DNA from: Opitutus sp.
GTDB lineage: Bacteria > Verrucomicrobiota > Verrucomicrobiae > Opitutales > Opitutaceae
NCBI GenBank assembly: GCA_009695065.1
Contig: SIBR01000009.1
Span: 1-64,000 of the forward strand
Direction: 5' to 3'
Length of the DNA: 64,000 nucleotides
A model generated the notes under the pieces. It made no database searches. It saw only the letters and a program-made list of their open reading frames with translations, and was not told the origin of the DNA. The position numbers and the translations under genes are program-made. Shown piece after piece: positions 53,812 through 64,000 of the stretch; position 1 is the first letter of the stretch; each line of letters opens with the position of its first letter.

Positions 53812-54194
53812 GATTTTTTTTTAGGGGGGCTTCGGAGATTTCGGGAGGTTCTTGGCCTGTCGGGCGGTCGCGCGCCGAGCAAATATGCCTTGAGTTGGGG
53901 GTCGTGCGCGCGGACTTCATCGACATTCCAACGGGACTGCTCCGCGGAATTTATCAGACTTGGGCGGCGCGAAGGTAGACAGGAGGGGTAAAGTCGATTC
54001 GCTCAGGGGATGACCGTTCGACGTTGAGCACGATTAGATTAGACCTGCTGCCCAAAAAAACAAGTCCGCTTTTCGCTACACCTCACTTCGCCCAACAAAA
54101 AATACCATGGGAAACGACGGTCGTGGTCTCAACCGAAGCATCGCGTCTCGTCGCATTCAAAACTTCCCGCCGCCGTCATCCGCAGCCTCCGGCT
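53812..54194. other. Regulatory-looking intergenic region upstream of the TonB receptor
   Basis: A 383-bp non-coding stretch that is AT-richer than average, between the ceramidase-like gene and the receptor. On the minus strand it contains GGCATATTTGC (a possible -10, about 53883-53893), poly-A just before the receptor ATG and a poly-T (about 54054-54060). I could not pair these into a confident promoter or operator. Confidence 0.35.
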
Positions 54195-55496
54195 TCACGG
54201 TGTTGTTTCCTGCAAGAGTCGGACTGCCGTCGCAATCATCAGACCACCGACTTCATCCGTGCCCCAGCCGACCTGCGTTGTCGTCTCGTAACCGCCCCTC
54301 GCTTTTTCGCCCGGCATGCCGACGTACATCGCCCCGCGACCATTGGAATACCCGAGCACGAGGGTATGGGGATAGGGAGAACGTTCCTGAATGGAAAAGC
54401 CGAGCTGGACGAGCGGCTCTCCCGGCAGGGTGACGATCGCCAGCGAACCCAGCGTCAACGCATGAATCTCGGCCGTGGTCGTCGGCGAATCGCGGCCGAT
54501 CGCCCGGGCCGCGCGCGCCGCGGCGGTCAGTGGCAGGCCGATTTCGGCGCTCGCATGGTGCAGCGGGCCGGCCGCGATTTGCGTGCTGTTCTTCACCGCC
54601 GCGAGCGCCCGTTGGGAAATCCCCTCCGCCATTTCCCGCACCGCCTCGAAACCGCGGCGCGCCGGCACGATGTCGCCCGCGCAGCCCTGCGCGAAAATGG
54701 CGACTCCGCCGAAAGCCTGCACCAGTTTTTGCCGCACCGGCGCCGGCCAGTCGGCGGAGATCCCCCCGCTGACCGCATAGACCGCGACGGTATGGCAGGG
54801 CAGGTGAAACAACGTCGAGATGGTGGCGCCCTGATCGTCACGAAACTGCAGGACCGTCAGGGTGGGATCGACCCGCCCGAAGCGCAGACCTTCCGGCAGG
54901 CTGTGGGGATCGGCCGGGCGCAGCGTCGACTTCACGGTGCCGTCGGGGCGGATGGGCCGCCGGTTGAAAACCCACTCGCCCGCGAAAGCGCGGCCGATCC
55001 AAAGCGTCGCGAGGCGGCGCTCGCTGTCCGCCCGGCGCACCGCCTCGGCACAGCGGGCCGGCACCGTCACCGCCCACGCCTCCCGCCCCGGGTCGGTCGG
55101 CTCGTCCCAAAATTGAGGCACGGTCCTGGGCGCGGAATGGGTGTGGATCGCGTTGATCAGGATATTGCGCGCGGGGATGCGCGTGACCTTTTCCACTGCG
55201 GCGCGCACGTCCGCGACAAATGACTCCGGGGTGTCATTCAAATCCAAAACCAGCAGGGCGACCCGCGCCGCGCCCTCGCCCAGCACCAACGCGCGCACGG
55301 CGAGCGGATCGTGCACCACGCCAAACGGCTTCATCGTGCGAAAGTTTATCATGCCGGGATCCGGGGTGATATCCACTTCCGCGGCTCCGGCCCAAACCGT
55401 CGCCTCCGCGGCGAAACCCTCCACGGCGGCGAACACGGCCCTGCAAGCGATCAATGCCACCCAGAAACGGAGCCAAGCCGAGCCGCGCACAAGCAT
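54195..55496 (-). CDS. Neutral/alkaline ceramidase-like hydrolase
   Basis: 433 residues with a signal peptide (AWLRFWVALIACRAVFAAVEG). AGAAEVDITPD, the zinc-ligand block INAIHTHSAPR and LFHLPCHTVAVY, and FAQGCAGDIVPAR match the neutral ceramidase N-terminal domain as used by many verrucomicrobial secreted enzymes of unknown substrate. The shorter length (eukaryotic enzymes exceed 600) shows the C-terminal Ig-like domain is absent. It lies upstream of the TonB receptor on the same strand. Confidence 0.85.
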   Translation of the reverse strand: MLVRGSAWLRFWVALIACRAVFAAVEGFAAEATVWAGAAEVDITPDPGMINFRTMKPFGVVHDPLAVRALVLGEGAARVALLVLDLNDTPESFVADVRAAVEKVTRIPARNILINAIHTHSAPRTVPQFWDEPTDPGREAWAVTVPARCAEAVRRADSERRLATLWIGRAFAGEWVFNRRPIRPDGTVKSTLRPADPHSLPEGLRFGRVDPTLTVLQFRDDQGATISTLFHLPCHTVAVYAVSGGISADWPAPVRQKLVQAFGGVAIFAQGCAGDIVPARRGFEAVREMAEGISQRALAAVKNSTQIAAGPLHHASAEIGLPLTAAARAARAIGRDSPTTTAEIHALTLGSLAIVTLPGEPLVQLGFSIQERSPYPHTLVLGYSNGRGAMYVGMPGEKARGGYETTTQVGWGTDEVGGLMIATAVRLLQETTP

Positions 55497-55615
55497 TTTA
55501 AGGTTGGGGTAAGCCTTACGATTAGAACCGTGTTACGGCCCCGTCGACCGCAAACAGCCGCCCGCGATTCGTTGCCGTCCGGCCACGCGACGTCACCTCT
55601 CGCATCCCAGATTTC

Positions 55616-58236
55616 TTACGTCTCCTGCCGCAGCACTTCCAGCGGGGGATGATCCGTCACGCCCCGGTTTGCCATCAGGCCCGTGACCAGCGTCACCGCG
55701 ATGACCGCGGCGATTGCGAGGATCAGTTCCAGCGGCGGCGCCGACGGCGAAATGTGAAACATGAACCGCGCCAGCAGCGCATTCGCCACGACGGCCAGGC
55801 CACCGCCCGCGACCGCCGCCAATCCGCCGAGCACCGCGTATTCCACCAGCATGATCTGCGTCAGCTGCCGCCGCGTCGCCCCGAGCGTGCGGAGCAGCAC
55901 CGTTTCGCGAATCCGCTGAAAACGGCCCGTCATCACTGCACCCACCAGCACGATCACGCCGGTCGCCACCGTGAACAGCGCCATGAACTGTACAACAAAA
56001 GCCACCTTCGAAAAAATGTTGTCGACCGTCTGCATCACCAGCGCGAGGTCGATCGCCGTCACGTTGGGCAGGGCCGCCACCACCGCCCGCTGCACCCGGG
56101 CCGAGTCCGCGGGAGTCTCGGCGCGCACCGCCGCCACGAAGAATTTCGGCGCTCCCTCGAGCACGCCCTCGGGAAACACGACGAAAAAGTTCGGCTCCAG
56201 CCGCCGCCATTCGACGGTGCGCACGCTCGCCAGTTTGGTTCGGATCGGCACGCCCTGCACGTCCCACTCGATCTCGTCGCCGAGTTGGAGCGACATGTCC
56301 TCCACCAGTCCCCGCTCCATCGAGATCGGCACCACCGCCGCCCCCGGCGCCGCGCGCCCGACGAACGTTCCTTCCACCAGCTTTTCCGCACCCTCGAGCC
56401 GGCCGCGAAAGGTCGACCGGTATTCCCGCCGCAACGTCCAGCCGGCGATCCGTCCGTTCCCGGCCGGCTTTCCCTTCGTCGAGCCGGCCTCCTCCGGTTC
56501 GTCCGCGGGGCGCTTTCGGGCGGGACCTTTCTCCGCTCCCCCGCGCCCCTGTGTCGCGAGCAGTTCCTCCACCTTCCGGCCCTTCACCGCCGCAATCTTC
56601 ATCGTCACGATCGGCGCCCGGACCAGCACCGGGGCACCCTGCTCCGCCGCGATTTTCACCAGCGGATCGATCTGGTCGTCCTGAATGTCGAAAAACAGGA
56701 GATTGGGTCGCGCGCCGCCGCCCGAAATCTGGATTTCCTGCAGCAACGTCGTGCGCGCCAGGAAGAGCGTCACCATGAGGAACGTGCCCAACCCCAAGGA
56801 CAGGATCAGCAGCACGGTGCGGTTCTGCGGCCGGTAGAGATTCGCCACGCCCTGCCGGGCGACATACGGCAGCCCGCCCGGAAACCATTGGCGCGCCGCC
56901 CACGCCACGAACTGGGCCAGGCCGGCCAGCACGGCAAAGCCGGTCGCAAGCATCGCCGCGAAACCCAAACCGGTCCGCAGACTCCGGGTCTGCCAGATCG
57001 CGAAGCCGGCCACGGCCACGCCGATGAACACACCGATCGCGATCCGCCACGGGTCGGGCGCCGTGCCCGCGTTTTCGACGAACGCCGACCGCAACGCGAC
57101 CAGCGGCGACACCCGGCGCACTGCCAGCAACGGCAGCACGGTGAAGAGCACGCAAATCACCAGCCCGGCCAACGCGCCCCGGCCCACCGCGGACCACGCG
57201 ATGAAAAAATCCACCTCAAACGGCAGCATGCCCGCCAGCAATCGGGGCAGGGCCACTTGCACCACGAGGCCCAGCGCCGCTCCCGCTAGGGCCCCGAAGA
57301 CCCCCAGCGCCAGGCCCTGCACTAGGTAGACGGAAAAGCTCTGCCGGGCGCTCGCCCCGAGGCAGCGGAGTACCGCCACCGTGGTGATCTTCTCCCGCAC
57401 ATAAACGTGGATCGCACTCGCGACCCCGATTGCGCCGAGAAACAGCGCAACGAAACCCACCAGGCTGAGAAAGCCCTCGATGTTTTCCAGCGCCCGCCCG
57501 AGATTGCGTTTTCGTTCCGCCACGGTGTCGAAGGACAATTGCTCCGCCCGAAACCGCCGCCGCATGTCCTGCGCGACCGCCTCCACCGTGGTGGTCGCCG
57601 GCAACTTCAACAACGTCCGGTGCCGGATTAGCACCGACTTGGCCGTGAGGCCCGTCGCCTCGAGCGCGCTCATCGGAATCAGCGCCCGCGGCGCGATCGT
57701 GGCGGAGATCGCCGTGGCTTCACCCGGCAGTTTTTGCAGCGCGCCCGCCACCGTGAACGTCGTCTGCCCGAGTTTCACCTTGTCGCCCGGCTTGACGTCG
57801 AACTGCCGCATCAGGGTTTCCTCGAGGATCGTCACATCGCCACCCTGCCGGAATCGCGCGATCGCATCGACGGGGTCCGTCAGAAACTCGCCGTAAAACG
57901 GAAAATCGCCCTCCAGCGCGCGCACATTCACCAGCCGCGTCAGGTCCTTCGCCGTCGGAAACACCATCATCGACGAAAAACTGATTTCCCGGGCCACCTC
58001 CGCGCCGACTCCGGCCAGATAGGTGCGTCCTTCCACGCTGAGGGCCGCACGGCCGGTGACGATCAAATCCGCGCCGAGCAACCCTTTCGCCTGGTCGTTG
58101 ATCGCCCGCTCCAGATTGGCGCTGAACGACCCGATCGCCACGAGCGCGGCGATGCCGAGCACGACCGAAAGCGAAAACAGCACGAGCCGCCGTCGCGACG
58201 CCCGCGAATCCCGCCAGACCATTTTAAGAATGAAAG

Positions 58237-58240
<4 letters not shown>
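55616..58240 (-). CDS. YbbP-type ABC transporter permease (FtsX family)
   Basis: An 874-residue permease with two FtsX domains. One helix lies near the start (VLFSLSVVLGIAALVAIGSF), a large periplasmic domain follows, then three helices with VREKITTVAVLRCLGASARQ, two central helices, a second periplasmic domain carrying a charged Lys/Glu/Pro insertion (GPARKRPADEPEEAG), and final helices with IRETVLLRTLGATRRQL. This is the layout of YbbP, a lipid or lipoprotein-related exporter permease. Its ATG overlaps the ATPase stop by 4 bp. Confidence 0.9.
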
Positions 58241-58935
<695 letters not shown>

Positions 58936-58978
58936 TTACGTCCGCCACGAAACACACGAAGCCCTCGAAATCGAGACG

Positions 58979-59626
58979 ATGCTGCTTATTTCCACCCGCC
59001 TCCGACTCCCGATCGTCCTGCTCTTACTCGGTTGGGTTTGGCTTTTCTCCAGCCCACTCGCCGCCGCCGAGCCCCGCACCATTGTGTTTTTCGGCGACAG
59101 TCTCACCGCGGGCTATGGCCTCGCAAATCCCGTGGCCGACGCCTACCCGGCGCTCGTGCAAAAAAAGATCACGGCCGCCGGTCTCGACTATCGCGTCGTC
59201 AACGCCGGCCTCAGCGGTGAAACAACCTCGGGCGGCCTGCGGCGCATCGACTGGATCCTGCGCCAGCCCGTCGCCATTTTCGTCCTCGCGCTCGGCGCCA
59301 ACGACGGCCTCCGCGGCATCGACCCCACCGTCTCGCGCAGCAACCTCCAGGCGATCCTCGACCGCGTCCGCGCGAAATACCCCGACGCCCGACTCGTGCT
59401 CGCCGGCATGCAGATGCCGCCCCAGATGGGCGCGGACTATGCCCGGGCGTTTGGGGAGATGTATCCCGGCGTGGCGGCAAAGAATCGCGCCACCCTGATC
59501 CCCTTCCTGCTCGACGGTGTCGGCGCCGTCGCCGCGCTCAACCAGCGCGATGGCATCCATCCCAACGAGGAGGGTCACGCCATCCTCGCGGAAAACGTGT
59601 GGTCCGTGCTGCGCCCGCTGCTCTGA
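58979..59626 (+). CDS. tesA: TesA-like SGNH arylesterase/lysophospholipase
   Basis: A 215-residue periplasmic SGNH hydrolase. A signal peptide (RLPIVLLLLGWVWLFSSPLAAA) is followed by block I FFGDSLTAGYGL with S41, block II Gly in NAGLSGETTSGG, block III LGANDGLRG, and block V DGIHPNEEGHAI with the catalytic Asp and His. This is the TesA multifunctional esterase/thioesterase family. The ATG at 58979 best fits the leader; the frame extends upstream. Confidence 0.92.
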   Translation: MLLISTRLRLPIVLLLLGWVWLFSSPLAAAEPRTIVFFGDSLTAGYGLANPVADAYPALVQKKITAAGLDYRVVNAGLSGETTSGGLRRIDWILRQPVAIFVLALGANDGLRGIDPTVSRSNLQAILDRVRAKYPDARLVLAGMQMPPQMGADYARAFGEMYPGVAAKNRATLIPFLLDGVGAVAALNQRDGIHPNEEGHAILAENVWSVLRPLL

Positions 59627-59739
59627 GGCCGCAACTTCCCCGGAACCACGCACTCGTGCGTCGACGCCGGCCGGCCCAGGAATCCGCTTCAGAAAAGTTG
59701 CACGGCCGGCCCTTACCACGCATCGTCCGAGCCTAACCC

Positions 59740-60618
59740 ATGACCCGCCTCCACGGCATATTGACTGCCGTCCTCGTGCTTGTCGCGGCCACCCCCGCCC
59801 GCGCCGTCAACCTCCGGATGGAGGCCTCGACCACGTGGGCGGAGAATATCGGCCGCTCCACCGCCGTCGCCGACATGCGCAACGCCCAGCGCTACGAAGC
59901 GCGCGCCTCGCTCAGCCTCTTCCGCGAGTGGGTGCCTGGATTTTCCCTCCGCGGCGAGTTTGCCGCCGGACTCGAGACCGTCCGCGGCTATGCCCTGCTG
60001 GGGCAGTTTACCGCCGGTCCCAACGTGCAATTTCGTCGGAAGTTCGGCCTCGGCGCCTTCGCCCCGAGCGTCGAGCTCAACAGCGGTTTCACCTCCCGCT
60101 CCGCGCGCTACGACGGTAACGACGGCTGGACCGCCACCGCCGGCCGGCGCGTGGCCAAGCGCCTGACCTCGGCGTGGCGCTTCGCCGCCGTCGCCGACTG
60201 GCAGCAGGACTACGCCCGCGAGTCCATCTTCGATACCCGGCATCATCGTGTTTTCGGCACGGTCACGTGGGACATCGACGACCGCTGGCAGCTTTCCTAG
60301 GGCAACGGCCGGCTCTGGGGTGACTTCACCGCCAACGCCTCGGCCGCCGTGTGGCCCAAGGCGCTGGCGGGCGCCCTCGGCACCCACATCTCGGAATACT
60401 ACCAGACCGTCTCTTGGCGGCCCACCGGGATTATGGGGCCCAACTGGGTGACTTACCGCGTGACGGGCCATGTCGACTTCTGGTGGCTCGAACTCACGCC
60501 CGCGCTCGGGCGCAACACCTCGCTCCCCCTGCGCTACGAAAATCGCTTCTCTCCCAACAAGGTCGGCATCAAGTATCGTCAGGAACTGTGGAGCATCGAT
60601 CTCCTGCCACGCTTCTAA
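59740..60618 (+). pseudogene. Outer-membrane beta-barrel-like protein interrupted by an in-frame TAG
   Basis: One continuous frame of 293 codons is broken at 60298-60300 by TAG between QLS and GNGRLWGDF. On both sides the sequence keeps the same frame, codon use and barrel-like alternation (LSLFREWVPGFSLRGEFAAG before; RYENRFSPNKVGIKYRQELW after). A signal peptide (GILTAVLVLVAATPARA) starts it. A CAG-to-TAG change at a Gln codon would explain it. As read, translation yields 186 residues lacking the C-terminal strands, so it should be non-functional unless the stop is suppressed. It is followed 5 bp later by the cupredoxin gene. Confidence 0.75.
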
Positions 60619-60623
60619 CCGTC

Positions 60624-61355
60624 ATGCGCTCTACCCCCGATCCCAAAGCGCCCATCGGACTTCAGGCTCCTTTGCTGGCAGGGAGCCCGCCTGACCGCCG
60701 CTCTTTTGCTTTCTCCGTTCTCGCCGCCGCACTTGTCACGTGGCTGCCCGTCGCCGCCCTCGGAGCCGGCGGCGGCGTGCGCGTCGAAATCAAGGATCCG
60801 AAGGGCACGCCCGTGGCCAACGCCGTCGCCTCGCTGGTGCCGCTCGACGCCACGCCCCAACTCACGCCTCCCCCCGAGCCCGCCGTCATCGTGCAGGCCG
60901 ACGAGGAGTTCTCGCCCTACGTCACCGCCATCGTCGTGGGCACGCGCGTCAGCTTTCCCAACCGCGACAAGGTCCAGCATCACGTCTATTCCCTTTCGAA
61001 ACCGAAGCGCTTCGAGCTCCCGCTCTATCACGGCGAAAGCAAGGAACCAGTGCTCTTCGATCAGCCCGGTGTCGTCACCCTCGGGTGCAACATTCACGAC
61101 TGGATGTCCGCGCACATCGTGGTCCTCGCCACGCCCTATTTCGCCCGGAGCGGGGCCGACGGCCTGGTTCCGCTCCAGAACCTACCGCCCGGCCGCTACC
61201 GGCTCGACGTCTGGCATCCCCGCATGGCGGCACCCGTCATGCGCGACGTCGTGATCACCGCGACCGATGCCGCCACGCAGGTGATCTCCGTCACGCTGCG
61301 CCCCGACCGGCGCATTCGCCGCGCCCCCGAGGGCAGCGACGGTGGCTACAAGTGA
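60624..61355 (+). CDS. Exported cupredoxin-like (methylamine-utilisation-type) protein
   Basis: 243 residues. A signal or membrane segment (FAFSVLAAALVTWLPVAALGAG) precedes a beta-sandwich of the plastocyanin/azurin class. Copper-ligand candidates are His119/120 (VQHHVYSLS), Cys155, His158 and Met161 in LGCNIHDWMSAH. Proteins of this kind often lie next to an outer-membrane protein and a membrane sensor or EAL-domain protein, the pattern seen here in degraded form. It overlaps the sensor fragment by GTGA. Confidence 0.82.
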   Translation: MRSTPDPKAPIGLQAPLLAGSPPDRRSFAFSVLAAALVTWLPVAALGAGGGVRVEIKDPKGTPVANAVASLVPLDATPQLTPPPEPAVIVQADEEFSPYVTAIVVGTRVSFPNRDKVQHHVYSLSKPKRFELPLYHGESKEPVLFDQPGVVTLGCNIHDWMSAHIVVLATPYFARSGADGLVPLQNLPPGRYRLDVWHPRMAAPVMRDVVITATDAATQVISVTLRPDRRIRRAPEGSDGGYK

Positions 61356-61545
61356 TCCCCCGCCCCCAGAGCTTCGGCGCCAAGCTGCTCCTGCTGTTCG
61401 TGGTCGTGGTCGCCGCGGCGCAGTTTGCCACGTGGGCCTTAGTGTCGACCGCGCACCGCGTCCAGGTCGGCACGCTCATTGACGGGGAACTCCAGCGTGC
61501 CGGCGGAGCCTTCAACCGCGTGGTCGCCGAGCGCGGCGTCGAGCA
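61352..61545 (+). pseudogene. 5' fragment of a membrane sensor (kinase or GGDEF/EAL) gene
   Basis: From GTG 61352 (overlapping the cupredoxin stop), the frame reads RPQSFGAKLLLLFVVVVAAA, one membrane helix, then STAHRVQVGTLIDGELQRAG, the start of a periplasmic sensor domain. Homology-like sequence stops at VVAERG near 61530, where it runs into the inverted remnant of a sigma factor gene. The frame stays open to 61990 but the rest is antisense text. The cytoplasmic output domain is lost. Confidence 0.65.
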
Positions 61546-61889
61546 CCGGCCGGATGCGGTCCCACTCGGGGTGGGGGTCGGCATCGTGAAGCACCTCCTG
61601 CATGGTTTGGGCTTTCTGCTCGCGCAACCGCCGGCGTTGCTCGGCGCGCACCACCTTGGCCGCGGCGAACCGCGTGCTCGTGTGGAACCAGCCGGCGAGC
61701 CCGCAGACGCCTTAGGCGGGAGATCGGTGAAACGAGCTGCGTGCTGTCCTCCGCCAAATGGGCATCGCCACCCACCGTCCGCAGCGCCACGGAATACACC
61801 AGGGTGCGGTGCCGCCGCACCAGTTCGGCAAACGCGTGATCGGCGGCATAGCGGCGGAGCAGTTCGGCATCGTCGGATATGTCGGTCAC
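61525..61889 (-). pseudogene. ECF sigma factor remnant with frameshifts
   Basis: Starting at ATG 61889, MTDISDDAELLRRYAADHAFAELVRR and LVYSVALRTVGGDAHLAEDSTQLV form sigma region 2 with a small internal deletion. The frame then shifts to FTDLPPKASAG (near 61730) and again to LAGWFHTSTRFAAAKVVRAEQRRR (near 61695), ending in EWDRIRPVLDAALG. Region 4 is missing because the sequence joins the sensor fragment. At least two frameshifts plus truncation make it inactive. Confidence 0.7.
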
Positions 61890-61952
61890 GCCCTATGCAC
61901 CCGCCGCCGGAAAAACCGCGCAGAAAAAACGCGGCGGCGGCGTCCGTTGCGT

Positions 61953-62202
61953 TCAGTCGCGGAAAACGGCCGCGCTCCGCACTTCCTTGACGGCATAGTC
62001 CACCCAGTAGGTGACGGAAAATGGGCCGAAAAAACGCGTGAACAACCGGCGTCCCTGTTCGCCGAGTTCATCGAAATCGGGCGGCTGGAAAGGCGCGTCG
62101 CGCAATTTGGGCGAAAGCGGCCTGGAGCAAGCGGCGCTCGCGGGAAGAAAACCGAAACACCGCCTCGGCGGCTGACCGCTCGATGGCGTAGCTGTAGCTC
62201 AC
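61953..62202 (-). pseudogene. Frameshifted toxin gene (ParE/RelE-superfamily-like)
   Basis: A GTG at 62202, overlapping the antitoxin stop (GTGA), begins VSYSYAIERSAAEAVFRFSS and RERRLLQAAFAQIARR. One extra base near 62095-62105 moves the frame, after which FQPPDFDELGEQGRRLF and FGPFSVTYWVDYAVKEVR continue to a TGA at 61953. The joined sequence looks like a small ParE/RelE-type toxin of about 80 residues. Without correction the protein ends early. Confidence 0.6.
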
Positions 62203-62403
62203 CGGCCTTGGCGGTCGAGCTGGGCCAGCGCCTCCGCAAATTCGGCTTTGGGGGAGCCAGTCCGGGCTTTCCTGGGCGACTTTGAGCTGCGCGCGCCGGG
62301 CCGGGTCCTTGGTGAGTGCGAGGGTGCGCACGTGACGCGATAACTCGCTGAGTTCCTCGAACGAAAGGGCGGCGGCTTGGACTTTGAGTTCGGCGACGCT
62401 CAT
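62199..62403 (-). pseudogene. Frameshifted antitoxin gene
   Basis: ATG 62403 begins MSVAELKVQAAALSFEELSE and continues LSRHVRTLALTKDPARRAQL to SPDWLP. A run of five G (plus strand, 62250-62254) then breaks the frame; with four, the sequence reads KAEFAEALAQLDRQGR and stops at 62199-62201, overlapping the toxin start. The layout (short helical antitoxin, overlapping toxin) is that of a type II module. Confidence 0.6.
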
Positions 62404-62832
62404 GGGCGAACGCGAGGCGGTGAGTCGAATTGGGCAAGTGCGATTGCCGAGAAGAGCCTTTCGGAGTTGATCACGGAGCGTGCCCACGCCGTTCGACAGA
62501 TTCTTGATCAGCTCGAATGCGATCCGGTTTCGCTTTCGGTCCGTAAGAATGAGTTTAGCCTGCTTCAGCTCCCAAGCCAGCAGGAAACTGCAACCGACAA
62601 ACGAACTTCGCGCGGTGGTTGCAGCGCAAAATCAGGACGTATCGTGCCGGTCGATTGCAGTCCAGCGCAGAGCCGCTGGTCGTGATCGAACCGATGACCC
62701 GTCAACCTTTTTTTGCGTTTCCGCTCTTCCGCGTTTCCGCGATCCGGCCCGACGAAGCCTAGAGCCGTGCGTGAATTTACATTCCACGCACCCGCGTCAG
62801 CCGATCCACCAAGCCCGATTTCCGGTTCACGT
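62404..62832. other. Non-coding stretch after the decayed toxin-antitoxin pair
   Basis: About 430 bp with only short, unconvincing frames. I see no repeat, RNA gene or strong hairpin. A T-rich run (62706-62713 region) precedes GCGTTTCCGCTCTTCCGCGTTTCC, a small imperfect direct repeat. Confidence 0.4.
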
Positions 62833-64000
62833 TTACACCGCAGCCGGCCGATCCCCGTCCGCCGCCTTGAAAACGTGGTCGCGCGGGTCGATGAAGATCC
62901 AGCACAGCGCCCCGATCAGGAACAGGCCACCCATCATGAAAATCGGGATGTTCCAGTTACCATACCATTTGAGTGTATAGGCGACCACCACGGGGCAGAG
63001 GAGGGCACCGAATCCACCGGCGGTGTTCATTGCCGCCGAGACCACGCCGGCGTGCTCGCGACCGATGTCGATGCAGGTGCCCCATGCCGCGCCCAGCATG
63101 AACATGCTCGCCGCCACCGCCGCCGCGATCAACACGGCCGCCACGATCGCGTTGGAACAAAAGGGCGTCAGCAACATCGCAACTCCCGCGACGACATACG
63201 ACACGCCGCCCACCGCACAGCGCCCGAGCCGCAGCCCAAACCGCGCCGTCACGCGGTCGGTGACGAACCCGCCGCTCAGGTCGCCGGTGATGCTCAGGAT
63301 CAGCGGCAGGCCGGCGAAAAATACCAGCTTGGTGGCGTCGAAACCGTGCTTCTCATGGAGGTAGGTCGGCAGCCACGTGATGCAGAAATAGAAGCCGACG
63401 CTGTTCGGAATATACATCACGCAAAGCGCGGCCACGCTCCGACTGGACAGCAGCTTCTTCCAATACGCCCAGCCGACCACGTGAGGGGCGGCCTCGCCGC
63501 GGCCCTTCACGATCAATTCGACCTCCGCTGCATTCACCTCGGGATGCTCGGCGGGTTCGTTCCGAAACCAAAAATACCACACCGCCGCCCACACGAAGCC
63601 GACCGCGCCGAAGCACATGAAGATGCTCCGCCAGTGCATGACCGTCAGCATCGACGCCACGAGGATCGGCGTGAGTCCGCCCGCCAAGTGCGCGATGGCA
63701 AAGAAAAGCCCCTGCACCCGGCCGCGGGCCAGCAGCGGAATCCACCGCGAAAACGTGCGCGCCACGCTCGGCCACGCGCCGGCCTCCCCCATGCCGAAAA
63801 GAAACCGCGTAATCAGCAGGATCGTGTAGTTGAGCGCCACGCCGGTTGCGATCGTGAAGGTCGACCACCAGACCACGATGCGCGCGAGCACCGACCGCGT
63901 GCCGACCCGGTCCGCCATCCACGCCGTGGGAATTTCAAAAAAAGCATACGACAGGGAAAAAATGCTGAAGACATAGCCCATCTGCACCTTCGAGATGGCC
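62833..64000 (-). CDS. MFS transporter (anion:cation symporter-like), partial
   Basis: The minus-strand frame is open to the window edge, so the N-terminus lies beyond 64000; 388 residues are visible. The A-motif [12 protein letters not shown], the [24 protein letters not shown] block and about eleven helices match the ACS family, which takes up sugar acids such as hexuronates or galactonate. This fits the sugar-acid enzymes elsewhere in the window. The C-terminus is [15 protein letters not shown]. Confidence 0.88.
   Translation of the reverse strand, partial: AISKVQMGYVFSIFSLSYAFFEIPTAWMADRVGTRSVLARIVVWWSTFTIATGVALNYTILLITRFLFGMGEAGAWPSVARTFSRWIPLLARGRVQGLFFAIAHLAGGLTPILVASMLTVMHWRSIFMCFGAVGFVWAAVWYFWFRNEPAEHPEVNAAEVELIVKGRGEAAPHVVGWAYWKKLLSSRSVAALCVMYIPNSVGFYFCITWLPTYLHEKHGFDATKLVFFAGLPLILSITGDLSGGFVTDRVTARFGLRLGRCAVGGVSYVVAGVAMLLTPFCSNAIVAAVLIAAAVAASMFMLGAAWGTCIDIGREHAGVVSAAMNTAGGFGALLCPVVVAYTLKWYGNWNIPIFMMGGLFLIGALCWIFIDPRDHVFKAADGDRPAAV

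Noticed and set aside
62480..62980. Plus-strand frame of 166 codons between the TA pair and the MFS gene
   Set aside because: The translation is low-complexity and its 3' part is antisense to the MFS transporter; no start signal or domain.

Overview
This is a GC-rich, gene-dense chromosomal window with no rRNA, tRNA, CRISPR array or phage genes that I can see. The gene content suggests a Gram-negative member of the Verrucomicrobiota, probably Opitutaceae-like. The indicators are a TonB-dependent receptor with an N-terminal carboxypeptidase-like domain but no SusD partner, several Tat-exported sugar or sugar-acid enzymes, large two-domain alpha/beta hydrolases, a four-helix-bundle (S23/IVS-type) gene, and few convincing Shine-Dalgarno sequences. 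The taxonomic call is inference from protein style.

Layout. 1-6.9 kb: a possible partial reading frame at the left edge, a REP-like repeat cluster, a Tat-exported enolase-superfamily enzyme, a secreted esterase, an EamA transporter, TspO, PrmA and a TIR-domain remnant. 6.9-12.3 kb: purN and rfaE2 on the minus strand, divergent from a xylFGH sugar ABC operon. That operon is interrupted twice by one repeat family: a 444-bp element carrying a four-helix-bundle gene between xylG and xylH, and an 81-bp gene-less version between xylF and xylG. 12.3-15.2 kb: grpE-dnaJ and manA. 15.2-28.8 kb: housekeeping genes (ftsK, rodZ-like, a floA/nfeD operon, aldose epimerase, tatA, Smr protein, phosphodiesterase, U32 peptidase), plus a chimeric ORF that joins the start of an AIM24-type protein to the tail of a UbiB-type kinase. 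29-35 kb: an unusual NMP kinase and a MacAB-like export operon.

35.4-55.5 kb is a carbohydrate catabolism region. A LamG/beta-propeller protein and a SelA-like lyase lie on the plus strand. Nine consecutive minus-strand genes run from a TonB receptor through two double-domain hydrolases, two beta-helix proteins, a SlyD-like PPIase, an amidohydrolase, a ROK kinase and an FAD oxidoreductase, with a ceramidase-like protein upstream. Together they look like an uptake and depolymerisation locus for a decorated polysaccharide, but the substrate cannot be read from sequence.

55.6-59.6 kb: a YbbA/YbbP-type ABC exporter divergent from a TesA-like esterase, the same arrangement as in E. coli. 59.7-62.5 kb is a gene graveyard: an outer-membrane protein with an in-frame TAG, a cupredoxin, a beheaded membrane sensor fused to a frameshifted ECF sigma factor, and a toxin-antitoxin pair in which both genes are frameshifted. 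The window ends inside an MFS transporter gene.
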